Shown here piece after piece: positions 9,153-21,285 of a stretch of DNA of 64,000 bases. Location of the stretch: contig NZ_CP011773.1 of the NCBI RefSeq assembly GCF_001021385.1, positions 4,402,001 to 4,466,000 of the forward strand, written 5' to 3'. The translations under genes were made by a program, and so were the position numbers. The notes beneath the pieces were generated by a model. It did no database searches and was not told the DNA's origin. It saw only the letters and a list, made by a program, of their open reading frames with translations. How positions within the stretch are numbered: position 1 is the first letter of the stretch; every line of letters starts with the position of its first letter. The DNA comes from Mycobacterium sp. EPa45 (lineage in GTDB: Bacteria; Actinomycetota; Actinomycetes; Mycobacteriales; Mycobacteriaceae).

Positions 9153-11128
9153 CACTGTGCTTTCTGTTCTTTCGCTGCGACCTTGGCCAGCAGCTGCCCC
9201 ACTTTGACCTGATCGCCCACGGCGACGAGCAATTCGACGACCCCGTCGACCGGCGCTGTGAGTGAGTGTTCCATTTTCATCGCCTCGACGGCGACCACCA
9301 CGGTTCCCGCAATGACCTCGTCACCGTCGGAAACGCCGACCGCCACAACCGAACCGGGCATCGGACTGACGAGTTCGGCATCGCCACTGTGCTCGTCGTC
9401 CGGGCGCACCGGTGCTTCACGCATTTCCTCCAGCACTACCGAGCGGCCGTCACCGGCCAGCCAGATCTGGTGATCACCGGCGGCCACGGTGAACACGCTG
9501 CGGACACCGTCGATCGTGACAGCAATCTCGTCGCCGTCCAACTGTGCTGACAGTGAATGACTTTCGCCGTCCTCGATGCGCGCGGACGCACCGGCCGGAG
9601 TTCCGGTGATGTGGACGTGGTCGGTCCGCTCACCGGCGCGCAGCCGGATGCTGGTCGGTGCGGGTGCCCCGACTCGCCAGCCCGACGGCACATCCCACAG
9701 GTCCGCTGACGCTGCCGGCCAGCGTTGTAGCCAGCGGTAGGCCGCCGCGGCGAGGAACGTGTCGTCACCGGCCGGCTCGGGAACGAACGGCGTCCGGTCG
9801 ATGAGGCCGGTGTCGAGCCGGCCCGCCGCCACGTCGTCGTCGGCCAGCAGAAAACGCAGAAACTCGATGTTGGTGCCCACACCGAGGACCGCGGTCTGCG
9901 ACAGTGCCCGGTCCAGGGTGCGCAGCGCAGCGGCACGGTCGGGACCGTAAGCGATCACTTTCGACAGCATCGGGTCGTAGTCGCTGCCGATCGTCATTCC
10001 CGGTGCCAGGCCCGAATCCACCCGGACTGCTTCGCCGGACGGTTCGAGAAGTCCGAGTACCGACCCACCCGTCGGCAGGAACCCCGCACCGGGGTCCTCG
10101 GCGTACACGCGAGCTTCGATGGCGTGCCCGGTCAGCGTGATGTCGTCGGAGGTGAACGGCAGCTTCTCCCCGGCTGCGACCCGCACCTGCCACTCGACGA
10201 GGTCATAACCGGTGACCAATTCGGTGACGGGATGCTCGACCTGCAGTCGGGTGTTCATCTCCATGAAGAAGAATTCGTCAGGCTTGTCCGCGGACACGAT
10301 GAACTCGACGGTGCCCGCGCCGACATAGTCGACGCTGCGGGCGGTGTCGCAGGCCGCCGCTCCGATCCTGGCCCGGGTCTGCGGATCCAGCAGCGGTGAC
10401 GGCGCCTCCTCGATCACCTTCTGGTGACGGCGCTGCAGACTGCACTCTCGCTCGCCGAAATGCGCGACATTGCCGAAGCCGTCGGCAAGCACCTGAACCT
10501 CGATGTGCCTGGGCCGCAGCACAAACCGCTCGAGGAACAGCGTGTCGTCGCCGAAGGCCGCACCGGATTCGCGTCGGGCGGCGGCCAGCGCGGCAGGTAG
10601 GTCGGTCGGGTCGTCTACTCGACGCATACCCTTGCCGCCGCCGCCTGCGGAGGGCTTGACCAGGATCGGGAAGCCGATGTCGCCGGCGGCCTCGATGAGT
10701 TCGGCGTCGGTGAGTCCCGGACGGGCGATACCGGGTACCACCGGGACGCCGAACTTCGAGACCGTCGCCTTGGCCGCGATCTTGTCGCCCATGGTGCGGA
10801 TCGCGGCCGACGGCGGCCCGATGAACGCCAGGCCCGCCTGTTCCAGTGCTGCGGCGAATTCGGAGTTCTCCGAGAGGAATCCGTATCCGGGGTGGACGGC
10901 CTGGGCGCCGGTACGCAGCGCGGCGCCGACGACGGCCTGGATGTCGAGGTAGCTCTGCCGGGCCGGCGGCGGCCCGATGCGGACGGCGACGTCAGCCTCG
11001 GTGACATGACGCGCACCCGCATCGGCGTCGCTGTAGACGGCGACCGAACGAATGCCCATCGCCCTGCATGTGCGAATGACCCGCACGGCGATCTCGCCGC
11101 GGTTGGCGACCAGCACAGTGTTGAACAT
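9152..11128 (-). CDS. accA1: Methylcrotonyl-CoA carboxylase-type alpha subunit (biotin carboxylase + BCCP)
   Basis: A 658-residue acyl-CoA carboxylase alpha chain. The biotin carboxylase N-domain starts [20 protein letters not shown]. The ATP-grasp glycine loop [14 protein letters not shown] lies near residue 160, with [20 protein letters not shown] and [15 protein letters not shown] further on. A linker region follows, then a C-terminal biotinyl domain with VEAMKMEHS, where the biotinylated lysine is about residue 618. The ATG at 11128 is chosen because the protein then begins exactly at the conserved family start; the open frame beyond lies over accD1. Two bases separate it from accD1. It matches Rv2501c and partners AccD1 in carboxylating 3-methylcrotonyl-CoA. 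Confidence 0.93.
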   Translation of the reverse strand: MFNTVLVANRGEIAVRVIRTCRAMGIRSVAVYSDADAGARHVTEADVAVRIGPPPARQSYLDIQAVVGAALRTGAQAVHPGYGFLSENSEFAAALEQAGLAFIGPPSAAIRTMGDKIAAKATVSKFGVPVVPGIARPGLTDAELIEAAGDIGFPILVKPSAGGGGKGMRRVDDPTDLPAALAAARRESGAAFGDDTLFLERFVLRPRHIEVQVLADGFGNVAHFGERECSLQRRHQKVIEEAPSPLLDPQTRARIGAAACDTARSVDYVGAGTVEFIVSADKPDEFFFMEMNTRLQVEHPVTELVTGYDLVEWQVRVAAGEKLPFTSDDITLTGHAIEARVYAEDPGAGFLPTGGSVLGLLEPSGEAVRVDSGLAPGMTIGSDYDPMLSKVIAYGPDRAAALRTLDRALSQTAVLGVGTNIEFLRFLLADDDVAAGRLDTGLIDRTPFVPEPAGDDTFLAAAAYRWLQRWPAASADLWDVPSGWRVGAPAPTSIRLRAGERTDHVHITGTPAGASARIEDGESHSLSAQLDGDEIAVTIDGVRSVFTVAAGDHQIWLAGDGRSVVLEEMREAPVRPDDEHSGDAELVSPMPGSVVAVGVSDGDEVIAGTVVVAVEAMKMEHSLTAPVDGVVELLVAVGDQVKVGQLLAKVAAKEQKAQ

Positions 11129-11130
11129 CG

Positions 11131-13396
<2,266 letters not shown>

Positions 13397-13409
<13 letters not shown>

Positions 13410-13552
13410 CGTCTGCCGCCGACCGGGCGGCCGACTGCGCCGAGCAGCCACAGCACCGCGCCGATCACCAGCAGGATGATTCCGATGGTCCACAGGATCT
13501 GGACCTTCAGAACGAACCCCAGGATGAGCAAAATTGCTCCGAGTACGATCAT
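13397..13552 (-). CDS. Small two-helix membrane protein (DUF6131-like)
   Basis: A 51-residue protein made almost wholly of two hydrophobic helices (MIVLGAILLILGFVLKVQIL and WTIGIILLVIGAVLWLLGAV) with a basic tail GRPVGGRRYWY. This is the size and pattern of the widespread actinobacterial DUF6131 small membrane proteins, whose function is unknown. AGGAAAC upstream of the ATG (mRNA sense) could serve as ribosome-binding site. It converges with bkaR, overlapping by 13 bases, and may be co-transcribed with the small membrane gene just upstream (start 13803). Confidence 0.7.
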
Positions 13553-13593
13553 TGTTTCCTCCAGATACTTACTTGCTGAACACTTTTCGCCAA

Positions 13594-13803
13594 TTACTGA
13601 CTGGGTTGCGGAAGATTGCAGCTCGCAACCTTCGGATTGACCCCGGCGTAATTGAGCGGTCCCGCCACCACTGTCAGGGCGATGGACCCCGCAGTAGCAC
13701 AGTTGGTTTGACTGTTGGAGAAGTAACCGCGCTGCCAGGTGGCGAAGACTCCGATCAGCAGCCACACGATCACGATCACACCTATGATTCCGCGGCCTCG
13801 CAT
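13594..13803 (-). CDS. Small membrane-anchored protein of unknown function
   Basis: A 69-residue protein with one N-terminal hydrophobic helix (GIIGVIVIVWLLIGVFATWQ) followed by a short extracytoplasmic domain containing two Cys residues (SQTNCATAG and VASCNLP). These may form a disulphide. The segment ALTVVAGPLNYAGVNPKV resembles small mycobacterial exported proteins of unknown role. A purine-rich AGGAGGCC stretch precedes the ATG by five bases (mRNA sense), a good ribosome-binding site. It lies 41 bases upstream of the 51-residue membrane protein on the same strand, so the two probably form one transcript. Confidence 0.7.
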   Translation of the reverse strand: MRGRGIIGVIVIVWLLIGVFATWQRGYFSNSQTNCATAGSIALTVVAGPLNYAGVNPKVASCNLPQPSQ

Positions 13804-13865
13804 GGTTGGCCTCCTTGAACATCCGCAGGACTTGGCGGACAAGGGTTTACCCGCCCGAAAGTTTT

Positions 13866-15749
13866 TTAAACATCCGGATTTTCACTGCGCTCGAACGCCA
13901 TGGCCAGCCAATCTGCGACCGCCCGGGCCAATGCCGCATGGTTTTCCCGCTTGACGATTTCGTGACCGTCGTCAGCAAAGAGCAGATAACGCACGGTACG
14001 GCCGCGGGCGCGCAACGCCTCGACCATTTGCTCGGATTCACTGACCGGAACATTGGTGTCGGTTCCGCCGTGTACGAGCAGCAGCGGCGCGGTCAGCTTG
14101 TCCACCCGCTGCAGCGGTGAGAGCGCCTCCAGCAGATCCCGATCGGCGATGGGATGTCCGTATTCCGCATAGGAAGCCGCCGCAATCCACGGCTCGGTGT
14201 TGCGGTAAAAGGTACCCAGATCACTCATCCCGCAGATGCTGACGCCCGCGACGAACAGATCGGGATGGAAGGCCAGCGCAGCCATCGTCAAATAGCCACC
14301 GTAAGACCAACCCGCACAGGCGATCCGATCTGGATTCGCCAGCCCCTGCTCGGCAAGGTAATGCGCGCAGTCGGCGACGTCGTCGATGGCTGCGAACCGC
14401 TTGTCCTTGTCATCGGCGTGAACGAATTCCCGCCCCTGCCCACCCGAACCGCGCACATTGGGCGTGAACACCGCGATGCCCTCGTCGAGCAACCCCGGGA
14501 AGATCTCGCTGTGCGACGGGCGCGCTTGGCCTTCCGGGCCGCCGTGCAGGTAGATCATCATGCCGGTCTGCTCGACACCGGGCGGGGGGCAATAGAGCCA
14601 GCCGGTCAGCGAACGACCGTCGCGGGCAGTCACGAAGTGCAATCGCGGCCGCTCCGAGACCGGACCGACGCTGGGCTTGCGATCGATTCGTTCCCATTCC
14701 CGCGACCTCGGGTCGACCAGTTCGACGGTACGCGGCAGGTCGGCTCCCTGCAGTGTCATCGCAACCATCGACCCGCCCGCGCTGATCGATAGTTCACCGG
14801 CCACCAGGTTGGACAGCGGGATCGGCTCGCTCAGCGTGTTGTCCATGTACTCGAGGATCTGTAATTCGCTGCAGCCGTTGATGTTCCACAACAGCGCGAC
14901 GGTCGACAAGTCGTCAGAGACCGCGAACTCGTCGAGGTCGTAGCCTTGCCGCTCGGCGACCACGTGGTAAGCCACCCCGTCCGGGGTGACGGTCACTTCG
15001 AGCAGGCGGCTGTTGTCCGACCCGTTGTCGCTGCGAATCAGCGCGCGCACATAGCCGTCGGCGAAGTCGGGCCCATAGGTATAGGCCGGGTGGTACAGCG
15101 TGGTGTGCTCGCCGTCGGCACCCGAGCGCAGCCGTCGCGGATGGTGATCGTCGAGGATCACGCCCATATCCGTGGATGAGCCGGGATCCGAGGGCAGCAA
15201 AGCGATTTCGGTCGGGCCGGTGAGCATGATCAGCTCTCGGTAGCCGCGCGGGCCGACCCGGATCAGTGCCGAACCGGCCCACGCGTCGACGAGTCGGCCG
15301 CCGGAGCGGCGGTCCAACACCGTCACGTTGCCGTCCGCCGGGTCGATCAGGCTCGACTGGCCGACCCCGTCCTCACCGGTGAGGATCGCGCACACCCGGG
15401 TGCCGTCCCAGGCGATGAGCTCGGCGGTGCCGGCCATACCGTCGGAGCCCATGCCGTCGATGCGGCGGGCCATCCGGTCGTCGGGGTCGGTGGTGACGAC
15501 CCAGATCTGGCTTCGGGTGCTGCCCTCGGGGGCGACCTGGCACGCCAGCCAGTGCCCGTCGGCGGAGTGGATGACCCTGGTGACCGCGCCTTCTACCGGA
15601 AGTTCGACGTCACGCGACGAGCTTGCCCGCCAGCCCCGAAGGAACCGCTGGACGGCACGCGGGTATCCGCCGTCGTCGACGATATGGGCGAATGCCGTCG
15701 CGTCTGGCGACAGCGATGCGCCGTACGTCGCACGCACGTCGGGCTCCAC
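13866..15749 (-). CDS. Prolyl-oligopeptidase family (S9) serine peptidase
   Basis: A 627-residue protein with an N-terminal beta-propeller-like region (residues about 1-360, repeated WD-type strands) and a C-terminal alpha/beta hydrolase domain. The nucleophile elbow GWSYGG places the catalytic Ser at about 482. HGGTDTNVPVSESEQM carries the Asp near 563, and FADDGHEIVKREN the His near 595. The oxyanion region MIYLHGGPEGQ is also present. There is no signal peptide, so it is probably a cytoplasmic oligopeptidase or acylaminoacyl-peptidase. The start is GTG at 15747-15749. I saw no orthologue at this place in the remembered M. tuberculosis order, so it looks like an insertion between bkaR and the Rv2507-like gene. 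Confidence 0.85.
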   Translation of the reverse strand: MEPDVRATYGASLSPDATAFAHIVDDGGYPRAVQRFLRGWRASSSRDVELPVEGAVTRVIHSADGHWLACQVAPEGSTRSQIWVVTTDPDDRMARRIDGMGSDGMAGTAELIAWDGTRVCAILTGEDGVGQSSLIDPADGNVTVLDRRSGGRLVDAWAGSALIRVGPRGYRELIMLTGPTEIALLPSDPGSSTDMGVILDDHHPRRLRSGADGEHTTLYHPAYTYGPDFADGYVRALIRSDNGSDNSRLLEVTVTPDGVAYHVVAERQGYDLDEFAVSDDLSTVALLWNINGCSELQILEYMDNTLSEPIPLSNLVAGELSISAGGSMVAMTLQGADLPRTVELVDPRSREWERIDRKPSVGPVSERPRLHFVTARDGRSLTGWLYCPPPGVEQTGMMIYLHGGPEGQARPSHSEIFPGLLDEGIAVFTPNVRGSGGQGREFVHADDKDKRFAAIDDVADCAHYLAEQGLANPDRIACAGWSYGGYLTMAALAFHPDLFVAGVSICGMSDLGTFYRNTEPWIAAASYAEYGHPIADRDLLEALSPLQRVDKLTAPLLLVHGGTDTNVPVSESEQMVEALRARGRTVRYLLFADDGHEIVKRENHAALARAVADWLAMAFERSENPDV

Positions 15750-15884
15750 GCGACCTCACTTTCTTTGGTTTCTATTACTGGAGTAACACGTTCCACACTG
15801 CTTGCCGGTGGTAAACACGTTGCTGAGCAACAGGCAAGAGCCGGGAGCTGCCACTCGCAGGTAGCCTGCAAGCATGAGGTGGGA

Positions 15885-16649
15885 ATGAACGATCCGCGTC
15901 GACCAGAGTGGTCTGACCCGACGCAGTCGGCCGGCAACGGCTATCCGCCGAGCACCGATCCTGCCTACGCCGGTCAGTATTACGGACCCGGCTACGGGAC
16001 CCCCGGCTACGGTCAGACCGGCGTCCCACCGACGACGCAGCCCACCGAGCAGCTGCCCCCCTACTGGTACCAGGGCGGCGGCCCTCCGGGCAACGAGCCG
16101 CCCGAGCCGCCTCCCGGGCCGCCCAAGTCGCCCAAGTGGCTGTGGATCGCCGCGGCCGTCGCGGTCCTGCTGGTGGTCGGACTGGTGATCGCCCTGGTGA
16201 TCGTGACCAGCTCGGCCCGCGAGTCGACCGTGGTGGCACCGCTCCCACCGCTGTCGTCCGAGACGGCGACCACACCGCGGGCCACCACCGTGGCGCCGTC
16301 GACGACGCGGCCCACGCTGCCGACCACCAGCAGCGTGCCGGGTACTGCGGCGCCGCCGCCCACCGAAACCACCAGCCCGACCGGCACTGACACCGTCGTC
16401 TACACCGTCTCCGGTGACGGCCGCGCGATCAACATCACCTACGTCGACACCGGCGGCATCATGCAGACCGAGTTCAACGTGATGCTGCCGTGGAGTAAAG
16501 AAGTGAGCCTGTCCTCGCCGGCGCGGGCCTCGGCCAGCGTCGCGGTGGTCAACGTGGGCCGCGACGTGACGTGCAGCGTGTCGGTGAACGGCTCGTCGGT
16601 GCGCGAGCGCACCGGGCGGGGCCTGACGATCTGCACCGGAGCCGGCTAG
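15885..16649 (+). CDS. Proline-rich membrane protein with MmpS-like C-terminal domain
   Basis: A 254-residue protein. Residues 1-80 are a cytoplasmic Pro/Gly/Tyr-rich region (YYGPGYGTPGYGQTG, PPEPPPGPPKSPK). A single membrane helix follows (LWIAAAVAVLLVVGLVIALV, residues about 86-105), then a Thr/Pro linker, then a C-terminal domain (VVYTVSGDGRAINITYVDTG, VAVVNVGRDVTCSVSVNG) that resembles the periplasmic MmpS family fold. It corresponds to Rv2507 by position. MmpS proteins usually assist MmpL transporters, but no mmpL is nearby. The ATG at 15885 is preceded by GAGGTGGG. Its stop shares CTAG with the convergent MFS gene. Confidence 0.8.
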   Translation: MNDPRRPEWSDPTQSAGNGYPPSTDPAYAGQYYGPGYGTPGYGQTGVPPTTQPTEQLPPYWYQGGGPPGNEPPEPPPGPPKSPKWLWIAAAVAVLLVVGLVIALVIVTSSARESTVVAPLPPLSSETATTPRATTVAPSTTRPTLPTTSSVPGTAAPPPTETTSPTGTDTVVYTVSGDGRAINITYVDTGGIMQTEFNVMLPWSKEVSLSSPARASASVAVVNVGRDVTCSVSVNGSSVRERTGRGLTICTGAG

Positions 16650-17959
16650 ACCGTTCGGTGGTTGGGCACCTTCACCAGGAGCATGCCCAGCAGACCGACC
16701 GTCAGCACCACACACAAGCCGCCCAGACCGGCGCGGTCGGCGTGGAACGCGTCGACGAACATGAAGAACAGCCACGGCGCGAGGAACGACGCGGCCCGGC
16801 CGGTCGTCGTGTAGAGCCCGAAGGCGACGGCCTCCTTGCCGTCGCTGACCATCCGCAACAGAACCGTGCGGGCTGACGTCGTCACCGGCCCGACGCAGAG
16901 CGCCAGCAGCAGCCCGCAGATCCAGAACACGATCGGGCCGGACAGCGACAGCAGGGTCAGGCCGACGGCAATCATCAGCGTCAGTGAGGCGACGATCACC
17001 GGCTTGCCACCGATCCGGTCGTCGACGGGACCGGCGAGGACCGCGCCCAGGGCGGCCATGCTGCTGGCGATGACTCCGAAGATCAGGACGTTGGCCTGCG
17101 AGATTCCGTAGACGCCGACGCCGAGCACCGCGCCGAAGGCGAAGACACCGGCGATGCCGTCGCGGAAGATCGCGCTGACGATCAGGTAGTAGACGAGGTT
17201 GCGGTCGCGCCGCCACTCGGCGCGTAGATCGTTCCACAGCTGGCGATAACCGCTGGCCTGCGCGACGGGTGCGGGTTCCAGCTCGATCGGGGCGAGGGTG
17301 TGGGCGGTGATCAGCAGCGGCAGCGCGAGGACGACGAACCAGGCAGCGGCCATGAGCATCGCCGCCCGCACGTTCTGACCGTCGTCGATCGGGACTCCGA
17401 ACAGTCCACGCTCGGGGCCGTTGCCGGCGATGAAGCAGGTGTAGATCACGATCAGCAGTGCGACGCTGCCGAAGTATCCGGCGGCTGCGCCGACGCCGGA
17501 GATTCGGCCGGAATTCTGCGGGGTGGTGAGCTGCCGCAGCATCGCGTTGTACGGCACACTGGCCAGGTCGCCGCATGCCGCGGTGAAGGCCAGCAGCACC
17601 AGGCCCATCGCGAAGTAGGCCGGTTCGGCCCGGATGAGGCTCATCGCGGCCGTCGACACCACCGCGAGACCGGACAGGATGGTCAGGGCAGCGCGGCGCC
17701 GCTGCGGCGCTTGAACCAATACGCCGGTGAGCGGCGCGAGAACCGCGACGGTCAGGCCGGCGATGGCCAGCGCCCGACCCAGCCAGCTGGCCGGCGAAGT
17801 ACCGCCGGGTAGACCGTGGCCGACCGTGCTGGTGAGGTACACCGCGAAAACGAATGTCGCGACAATGGCGTTCATGCCGGTGGAGCCGCAGTCCCACAAT
17901 GCCCATGCCACAACTTTCGACCGACCGGCGGTCTGGGCAACCGACGGCGGCCTGCTCAT
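16646..17959 (-). CDS. MFS-type integral membrane protein (Rv2508c-like)
   Basis: A 437-residue protein with about twelve membrane helices. The first conserved block is VVAWALWDCGSTGMNAIVATFVFAVYLTS, like Atg22/UMF1-type major facilitator proteins. A charged loop near the middle (RAEWRRDRNLVYYLIVSAIFRDGI) is also typical of that subfamily. The substrate is unknown. The start is set at ATG 17959 (MSRPPSVAQ); a further 30 in-frame residues upstream run into the promoter of the divergent cmrA. The stop codon shares the palindrome CTAG (16646-16649) with the MmpS-like gene. The position equals Rv2508c. Confidence 0.8.
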   Translation of the reverse strand: MSRPPSVAQTAGRSKVVAWALWDCGSTGMNAIVATFVFAVYLTSTVGHGLPGGTSPASWLGRALAIAGLTVAVLAPLTGVLVQAPQRRRAALTILSGLAVVSTAAMSLIRAEPAYFAMGLVLLAFTAACGDLASVPYNAMLRQLTTPQNSGRISGVGAAAGYFGSVALLIVIYTCFIAGNGPERGLFGVPIDDGQNVRAAMLMAAAWFVVLALPLLITAHTLAPIELEPAPVAQASGYRQLWNDLRAEWRRDRNLVYYLIVSAIFRDGIAGVFAFGAVLGVGVYGISQANVLIFGVIASSMAALGAVLAGPVDDRIGGKPVIVASLTLMIAVGLTLLSLSGPIVFWICGLLLALCVGPVTTSARTVLLRMVSDGKEAVAFGLYTTTGRAASFLAPWLFFMFVDAFHADRAGLGGLCVVLTVGLLGMLLVKVPNHRTV

Positions 17960-17977
17960 GCGGGCAACCCTATCCAC

Positions 17978-18007
17978 TCCCCGAGTCGCTGGCGCTCCTG
18001 CCCGCCG
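17978..18007. repeat. Diverged single copy of an intergenic repeat
   Basis: This 30-base stretch, beginning TCCCCGAGTCGCT and ending GCTCCTGCCCGCCG, matches both units of the tandem repeat at 34362-34435 except for GGC in place of TC in the middle. It lies between the divergent MFS gene and cmrA, just upstream of the cmrA -10 element. Three occurrences in 64 kb suggest a dispersed element. Confidence 0.6.
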
Positions 18008-18021
18008 GAACTCACTCCCCC

Positions 18022-18027
18022 TACGAT
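18022..18027 (+). promoter_or_regulatory. Leaderless-type -10 element TACGAT for cmrA
   Basis: TACGAT fits TANNNT and ends six bases before the ATG at 18034. There is no Shine-Dalgarno sequence, so cmrA mRNA is probably leaderless. Confidence 0.45.
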
Positions 18028-18033
18028 TGCCGC

Positions 18034-18840
18034 ATGCCAGTTCCCGCACCCTCCCCCGACAGCCGAGCCGTCGTCACCGGTGCCTCCCAGGGCATCGGTG
18101 AGGCGCTGGCCACCGAACTCGCCGCCCGTGGCCACCACCTGCTCATCACCGCACGCCGCGGCGACGTGCTGGCCGGGCTGGCCGCGCGCCTGACCGAGCG
18201 CTACCGCGTCAACGTCGAGGTGCGCGCGGTGGATCTCGCCGACCCGGACGCCCGGATGGCGTTCGCCGACGAGCTCGCCGGGCGCGAGATCTCGATCCTG
18301 TGCGCCAATGCGGGGACGGCCACGTTCGGACCGGTGTCGAAGCTGGACCCGGCGGCCGAGCGCGCGCAGGTTCAGCTCAACGTGCTCGGTGTGCACGATC
18401 TCGTACTGGCGGTCCTGCCGCGGATGGTCGCCCGCAGGGCCGGCGGCATCCTGATCTCGGGCTCGGCCGCCGGCAACTCGCCTATCCCGAACAACGCCAC
18501 CTATGCCGCGACCAAGGCATTCGTCAACACGTTCAGCGAGTCACTGCGCGGCGAACTGAAAAGCTCCGGCGTGCACGTGACGGTGTTGGCGCCCGGCCCG
18601 GTGCGCACCGAGTTGCCCGATGAGGCGGAGCAGTCACTGGTGGAGCGACTGATCCCCGACTTCCTGTGGATCAACACCGAGTACACGGCGCGGATCTCGC
18701 TGGATGGGTTGGAGCACAACAAGATGCGGGTGGTACCAGGGCTGACGTCGAAGGCGATGTCGGTCGCGTCGGGGTACGCACCGCGCTCGATCGTCACGCC
18801 GATCGTCGGGGCGGTCTACAAGAAGCTGGGTGGCGACTAG
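18034..18840 (+). CDS. cmrA: Short-chain reductase, mycolate (3-oxo-mycolate) reductase
   Basis: A 268-residue short-chain dehydrogenase. The Rossmann motif VTGASQGIGEA is at residues about 13-23, CANAGTATFG forms the NAG element, SGSAAG provides the catalytic Ser region, and YAATKAF the YxxxK pair. Length and position equal Rv2509. The corynebacterial orthologue CmrA reduces the 3-oxo group in the last step of mycolic acid synthesis, so this gene probably finishes mycolates made from chains that Fas, encoded 18 kb away in this window, starts. The stop TAG shares CTAG (18837-18840) with the convergent ATPase gene. Confidence 0.88.
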   Translation: MPVPAPSPDSRAVVTGASQGIGEALATELAARGHHLLITARRGDVLAGLAARLTERYRVNVEVRAVDLADPDARMAFADELAGREISILCANAGTATFGPVSKLDPAAERAQVQLNVLGVHDLVLAVLPRMVARRAGGILISGSAAGNSPIPNNATYAATKAFVNTFSESLRGELKSSGVHVTVLAPGPVRTELPDEAEQSLVERLIPDFLWINTEYTARISLDGLEHNKMRVVPGLTSKAMSVASGYAPRSIVTPIVGAVYKKLGGD

Positions 18841-20420
18841 CGCCTGCGGCGGCGACCCGTCCCGAAGATGCTGCGGGTGATCTCGCGGCCGATCACCGTG
18901 CCGGCCGAGCGCATCGCACTCTTGAACGCCGGGCTGTTCATCACCTGATCCAGCACACCCGGCTCGGCCCTGTCCGGTGGCGGCATCGGCGGCAGGTCGA
19001 TCCCGGTGGGCAGCAGCGGTGGCAGATCGACGGGCTCGGATTCCTTCTCCGGCGGCGGCGCGAGTTTCGCCGCGAGCATCTCGTAGGCAGACTGGCGGTC
19101 GACGGTTTGGCCGTACTTGCCGAACAGCGAACTGGATTGCGCCGCAGCCTTGATGGCGTCGGGCCCGATGGTGTCCATCAGTGACTGCGGAGGGCGCAGC
19201 CTGGTCCACGCCACCGGCGTCGGCGCCCCACGTTCGGAGAGCACCGTGACAATGGCCTCGCCGATGCCCAGCGATGTCAAATCCGTTTCCAGATCGTAGA
19301 ACTGAGTCTTGGGATAGGTGCGTACCGTCTTCGACAGCGCCTTCTGATCGTCAGGAGTGAAGGCCCGCAGCGCGTGCTGGATGCGCGCACCCAGTTGCGA
19401 GAGAACATCATTGGGCACATCGGTGGGCAACTGGGTGCAGAAGAAGACGCCGACGCCCTTGGAGCGGATCAGCTTGACCGTCTGCTCGACCTGCTGCAGG
19501 AATGCCTTGGAGGCATCGTTGAAGAGCAGGTGGGCCTCGTCGAAGAAGAACACGAGTTTGGGCTTGTCGACGTCACCGACCTCCGGCAGGTAGGTGAACA
19601 GGTCGGCCAGCACCCACATCAGGAACGTCGAGAACATCACCGGCCGGGCCGCCTGGTCGCCGAGCTCGAGCAGCGTGATCACGCCGCGGCCCTGCGCGTC
19701 GACACGCAGCAGGTCGGCAGGGTCGATCTCCGGCTCGCCGAAAAAGGTGTCACCCCCCTCGGCTTCGAGGTTGACCAGGGCGCGCAGGATGACACCCGCA
19801 GTCTGGGCAGACACCCCGCCAATGGTCTTCAGCGTCTCTTTGCCCTCGTCACTGGTCAGATAAGTGATGACCGAGCGCAGGTCCTTGAGATCCAGTAGTG
19901 GAAGTCCCTGCTGGTCGGCCCAGTGGAAGATCAGCCCGAGTGTCGACTCCTGAGTAGCGTTGAGCCCCAACACCTTTGACAAAAGAATCGGGCCGAATGC
20001 AGAGATGGTTGCGCGCACCGGGACGCCGATGCCACCGGTGCCCAGCGAGAGGAACTCGACGGGGAAAGGGGCGCCGGTCCAGCCGTCGTCGCCGGTGTCC
20101 TTGGCGCGCTGCAGGGTTCGATCGCTGGACTCACCCGGTCGCGCCAATCCGGAGAGGTCGCCTTTGACGTCGGCCATCATCACCGGCACGCCGGCGCCAG
20201 ACAGCTGCTCGGCGAGCACCTGCAGCGTCTTGGTCTTGCCGGTGCCGGTCGCACCCGCGACGAGTCCGTGCCGGTTCATCATGGCCAGCGGGATGCGGAC
20301 CTGTGCTGCCGGATCGGCCGCGCCACCGATGACCACCGAGCCGAGGTCGAGGGTCGCCCCGGCGGTCGCGTACCCGGCGGCGATCTGCTGGGCAGGGGTC
20401 GCTGTCGATTCGCTGGTCAT
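18837..20420 (-). CDS. HerA/DUF853-like P-loop ATPase (Rv2510c-like)
   Basis: A 527-residue ATPase. Walker A is [10 protein letters not shown] near residue 50, with [12 protein letters not shown] following. Walker B with acidic residues is [13 protein letters not shown] near residue 285, and a [20 protein letters not shown] arginine-finger region comes after. This is the layout of HerA-type bipolar helicase-like proteins in the DUF853 group. The C-terminal 70 residues are Pro-rich, and the tail GTGRRRRR is strongly basic. Cellular role unknown; it corresponds to Rv2510c. The start is ATG 20420, giving [12 protein letters not shown]. It is divergent from orn. Confidence 0.8.
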   Translation of the reverse strand: MTSESTATPAQQIAAGYATAGATLDLGSVVIGGAADPAAQVRIPLAMMNRHGLVAGATGTGKTKTLQVLAEQLSGAGVPVMMADVKGDLSGLARPGESSDRTLQRAKDTGDDGWTGAPFPVEFLSLGTGGIGVPVRATISAFGPILLSKVLGLNATQESTLGLIFHWADQQGLPLLDLKDLRSVITYLTSDEGKETLKTIGGVSAQTAGVILRALVNLEAEGGDTFFGEPEIDPADLLRVDAQGRGVITLLELGDQAARPVMFSTFLMWVLADLFTYLPEVGDVDKPKLVFFFDEAHLLFNDASKAFLQQVEQTVKLIRSKGVGVFFCTQLPTDVPNDVLSQLGARIQHALRAFTPDDQKALSKTVRTYPKTQFYDLETDLTSLGIGEAIVTVLSERGAPTPVAWTRLRPPQSLMDTIGPDAIKAAAQSSSLFGKYGQTVDRQSAYEMLAAKLAPPPEKESEPVDLPPLLPTGIDLPPMPPPDRAEPGVLDQVMNSPAFKSAMRSAGTVIGREITRSIFGTGRRRRR

Positions 20421-20479
20421 CGGCCGCCTCCGTCGTCGCTCGGGTGATGGCCATACGACACTACTTGCCGCCGGGGGCT

Positions 20480-20485
20480 TAGGGT
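20480..20485 (+). promoter_or_regulatory. Possible -10 element TAGGGT for orn
   Basis: TAGGGT matches TANNNT and ends eight bases before the GTG at 20494. This is compatible with leaderless or near-leaderless transcription. It is weaker than the other -10 candidates because the distance is a little long. Confidence 0.3.
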
Positions 20486-20493
20486 TGAGCGCT

Positions 20494-21129
20494 GTGCGTG
20501 AAGAATTGGTGTGGATCGACTGCGAGATGACCGGGCTCGACCTGCGGACCGACAAGCTCATCGAGATCGCCGCCCTGGTGACCGATGCCGAGCTGAACGT
20601 CCTCGGTGAGGGCATCGACGTTGTGATTCACGCCGACGACGAGGCGCTCGACGGCATGATCGAGGTGGTTGCCCAGATGCACAGCCGGTCCGGACTCACC
20701 GAGGAGGTCCGCGCGTCGGTCATCGACGTGCCGGCCGCCGAGGAAATCGTCATGGACTACATCCGCTCCCACGTGACGCAGGCCAAGACCGCGCCCCTGG
20801 CCGGCAATTCGATCGCCACGGACCGCGGCTTCATCGCCCGGGACATGCCGACGCTGGACAACTACCTGCACTACCGCATGATCGACGTCAGCTCGATCAA
20901 GGAGCTGTGCCGGCGCTGGTATCCGCGGATCTACTACGGGCAGCCGGAAAAGGGCCTCGCCCACCGCGCACTGGCCGACATTCGGGAATCGATCCGCGAG
21001 CTGAAGTACTACCGTCGCACCGCGTTCGTGCCTCAGCCGGGGCCGTCTACCAGCGAAATCGCTGCCGCCGCGGGCGAGATCGACGGGCCGGACGAAACAG
21101 ATTCGGCTGTAGTGCCCGACAACAGCTAG
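20494..21129 (+). CDS. orn: Oligoribonuclease (DEDD exonuclease)
   Basis: A 211-residue 3'-5' exonuclease that degrades 2-5-mer RNAs, including pGpG from cyclic-di-GMP breakdown. DEDDh motifs are visible: [10 protein letters not shown] (Asp and Glu, residues 8-10), [13 protein letters not shown] with the third Asp, and [11 protein letters not shown] with the catalytic His and last Asp. The segment [18 protein letters not shown] is specific to oligoribonucleases. The C-terminal 35 residues are acidic and variable. The GTG at 20494 gives [12 protein letters not shown], as in Rv2511; an in-frame TTG lies three codons earlier. tRNA-His follows 42 bases downstream. Confidence 0.93.
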   Translation: MREELVWIDCEMTGLDLRTDKLIEIAALVTDAELNVLGEGIDVVIHADDEALDGMIEVVAQMHSRSGLTEEVRASVIDVPAAEEIVMDYIRSHVTQAKTAPLAGNSIATDRGFIARDMPTLDNYLHYRMIDVSSIKELCRRWYPRIYYGQPEKGLAHRALADIRESIRELKYYRRTAFVPQPGPSTSEIAAAAGEIDGPDETDSAVVPDNS

Positions 21130-21171
21130 TATCGACGACGCTGCTTCCGCCTTCGGACGGTCCGCGGCGAT

Positions 21172-21245
21172 GGTGGCTGTAGTTCAGTTGGTAGAGCACC
21201 AGGTTGTGATCCTGGCTGTCGCGGGTTCGAGTCCCGTCAGCCACC
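21172..21245 (+). tRNA. tRNA-His (anticodon GTG)
   Basis: The cloverleaf is complete. Acceptor GTGGCTG (21173-21179) pairs with CAGCCAC (21238-21244). G at 21172 faces C at 21245, the extra G-1:C73 pair specific to tRNA-His. The anticodon stem is CCAGG/CCTGG with GTG at 21206-21208, and the T loop is GGTTCGAGTCC. The 3' CCA is not encoded. Confidence 0.95.
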
Positions 21246-21252
21246 CCTACCA

Positions 21253-21285
21253 GTCAGGGAGCCATTTCGGCTCCCTGACTTTTTT
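21253..21285 (+). terminator. Rho-independent terminator after tRNA-His
   Basis: Perfect 11-base arms GTCAGGGAGCC (21253-21263) and GGCTCCCTGAC (21269-21279) enclose a five-base loop and are followed by six T. This is a textbook intrinsic terminator and ends the orn/tRNA-His transcription unit. Confidence 0.9.

Noticed and set aside
13804..13865. A terminator for the S9 peptidase or small membrane genes
   Set aside because: There is a short T-rich run (GTTTTTTAAAC) but no stable stem next to it.
15756..17906. A 716-codon minus-strand open frame over the MmpS-like and MFS genes
   Set aside because: Arg/Gly-rich shadow translation in another frame of the real MFS gene and antisense to the MmpS-like gene.
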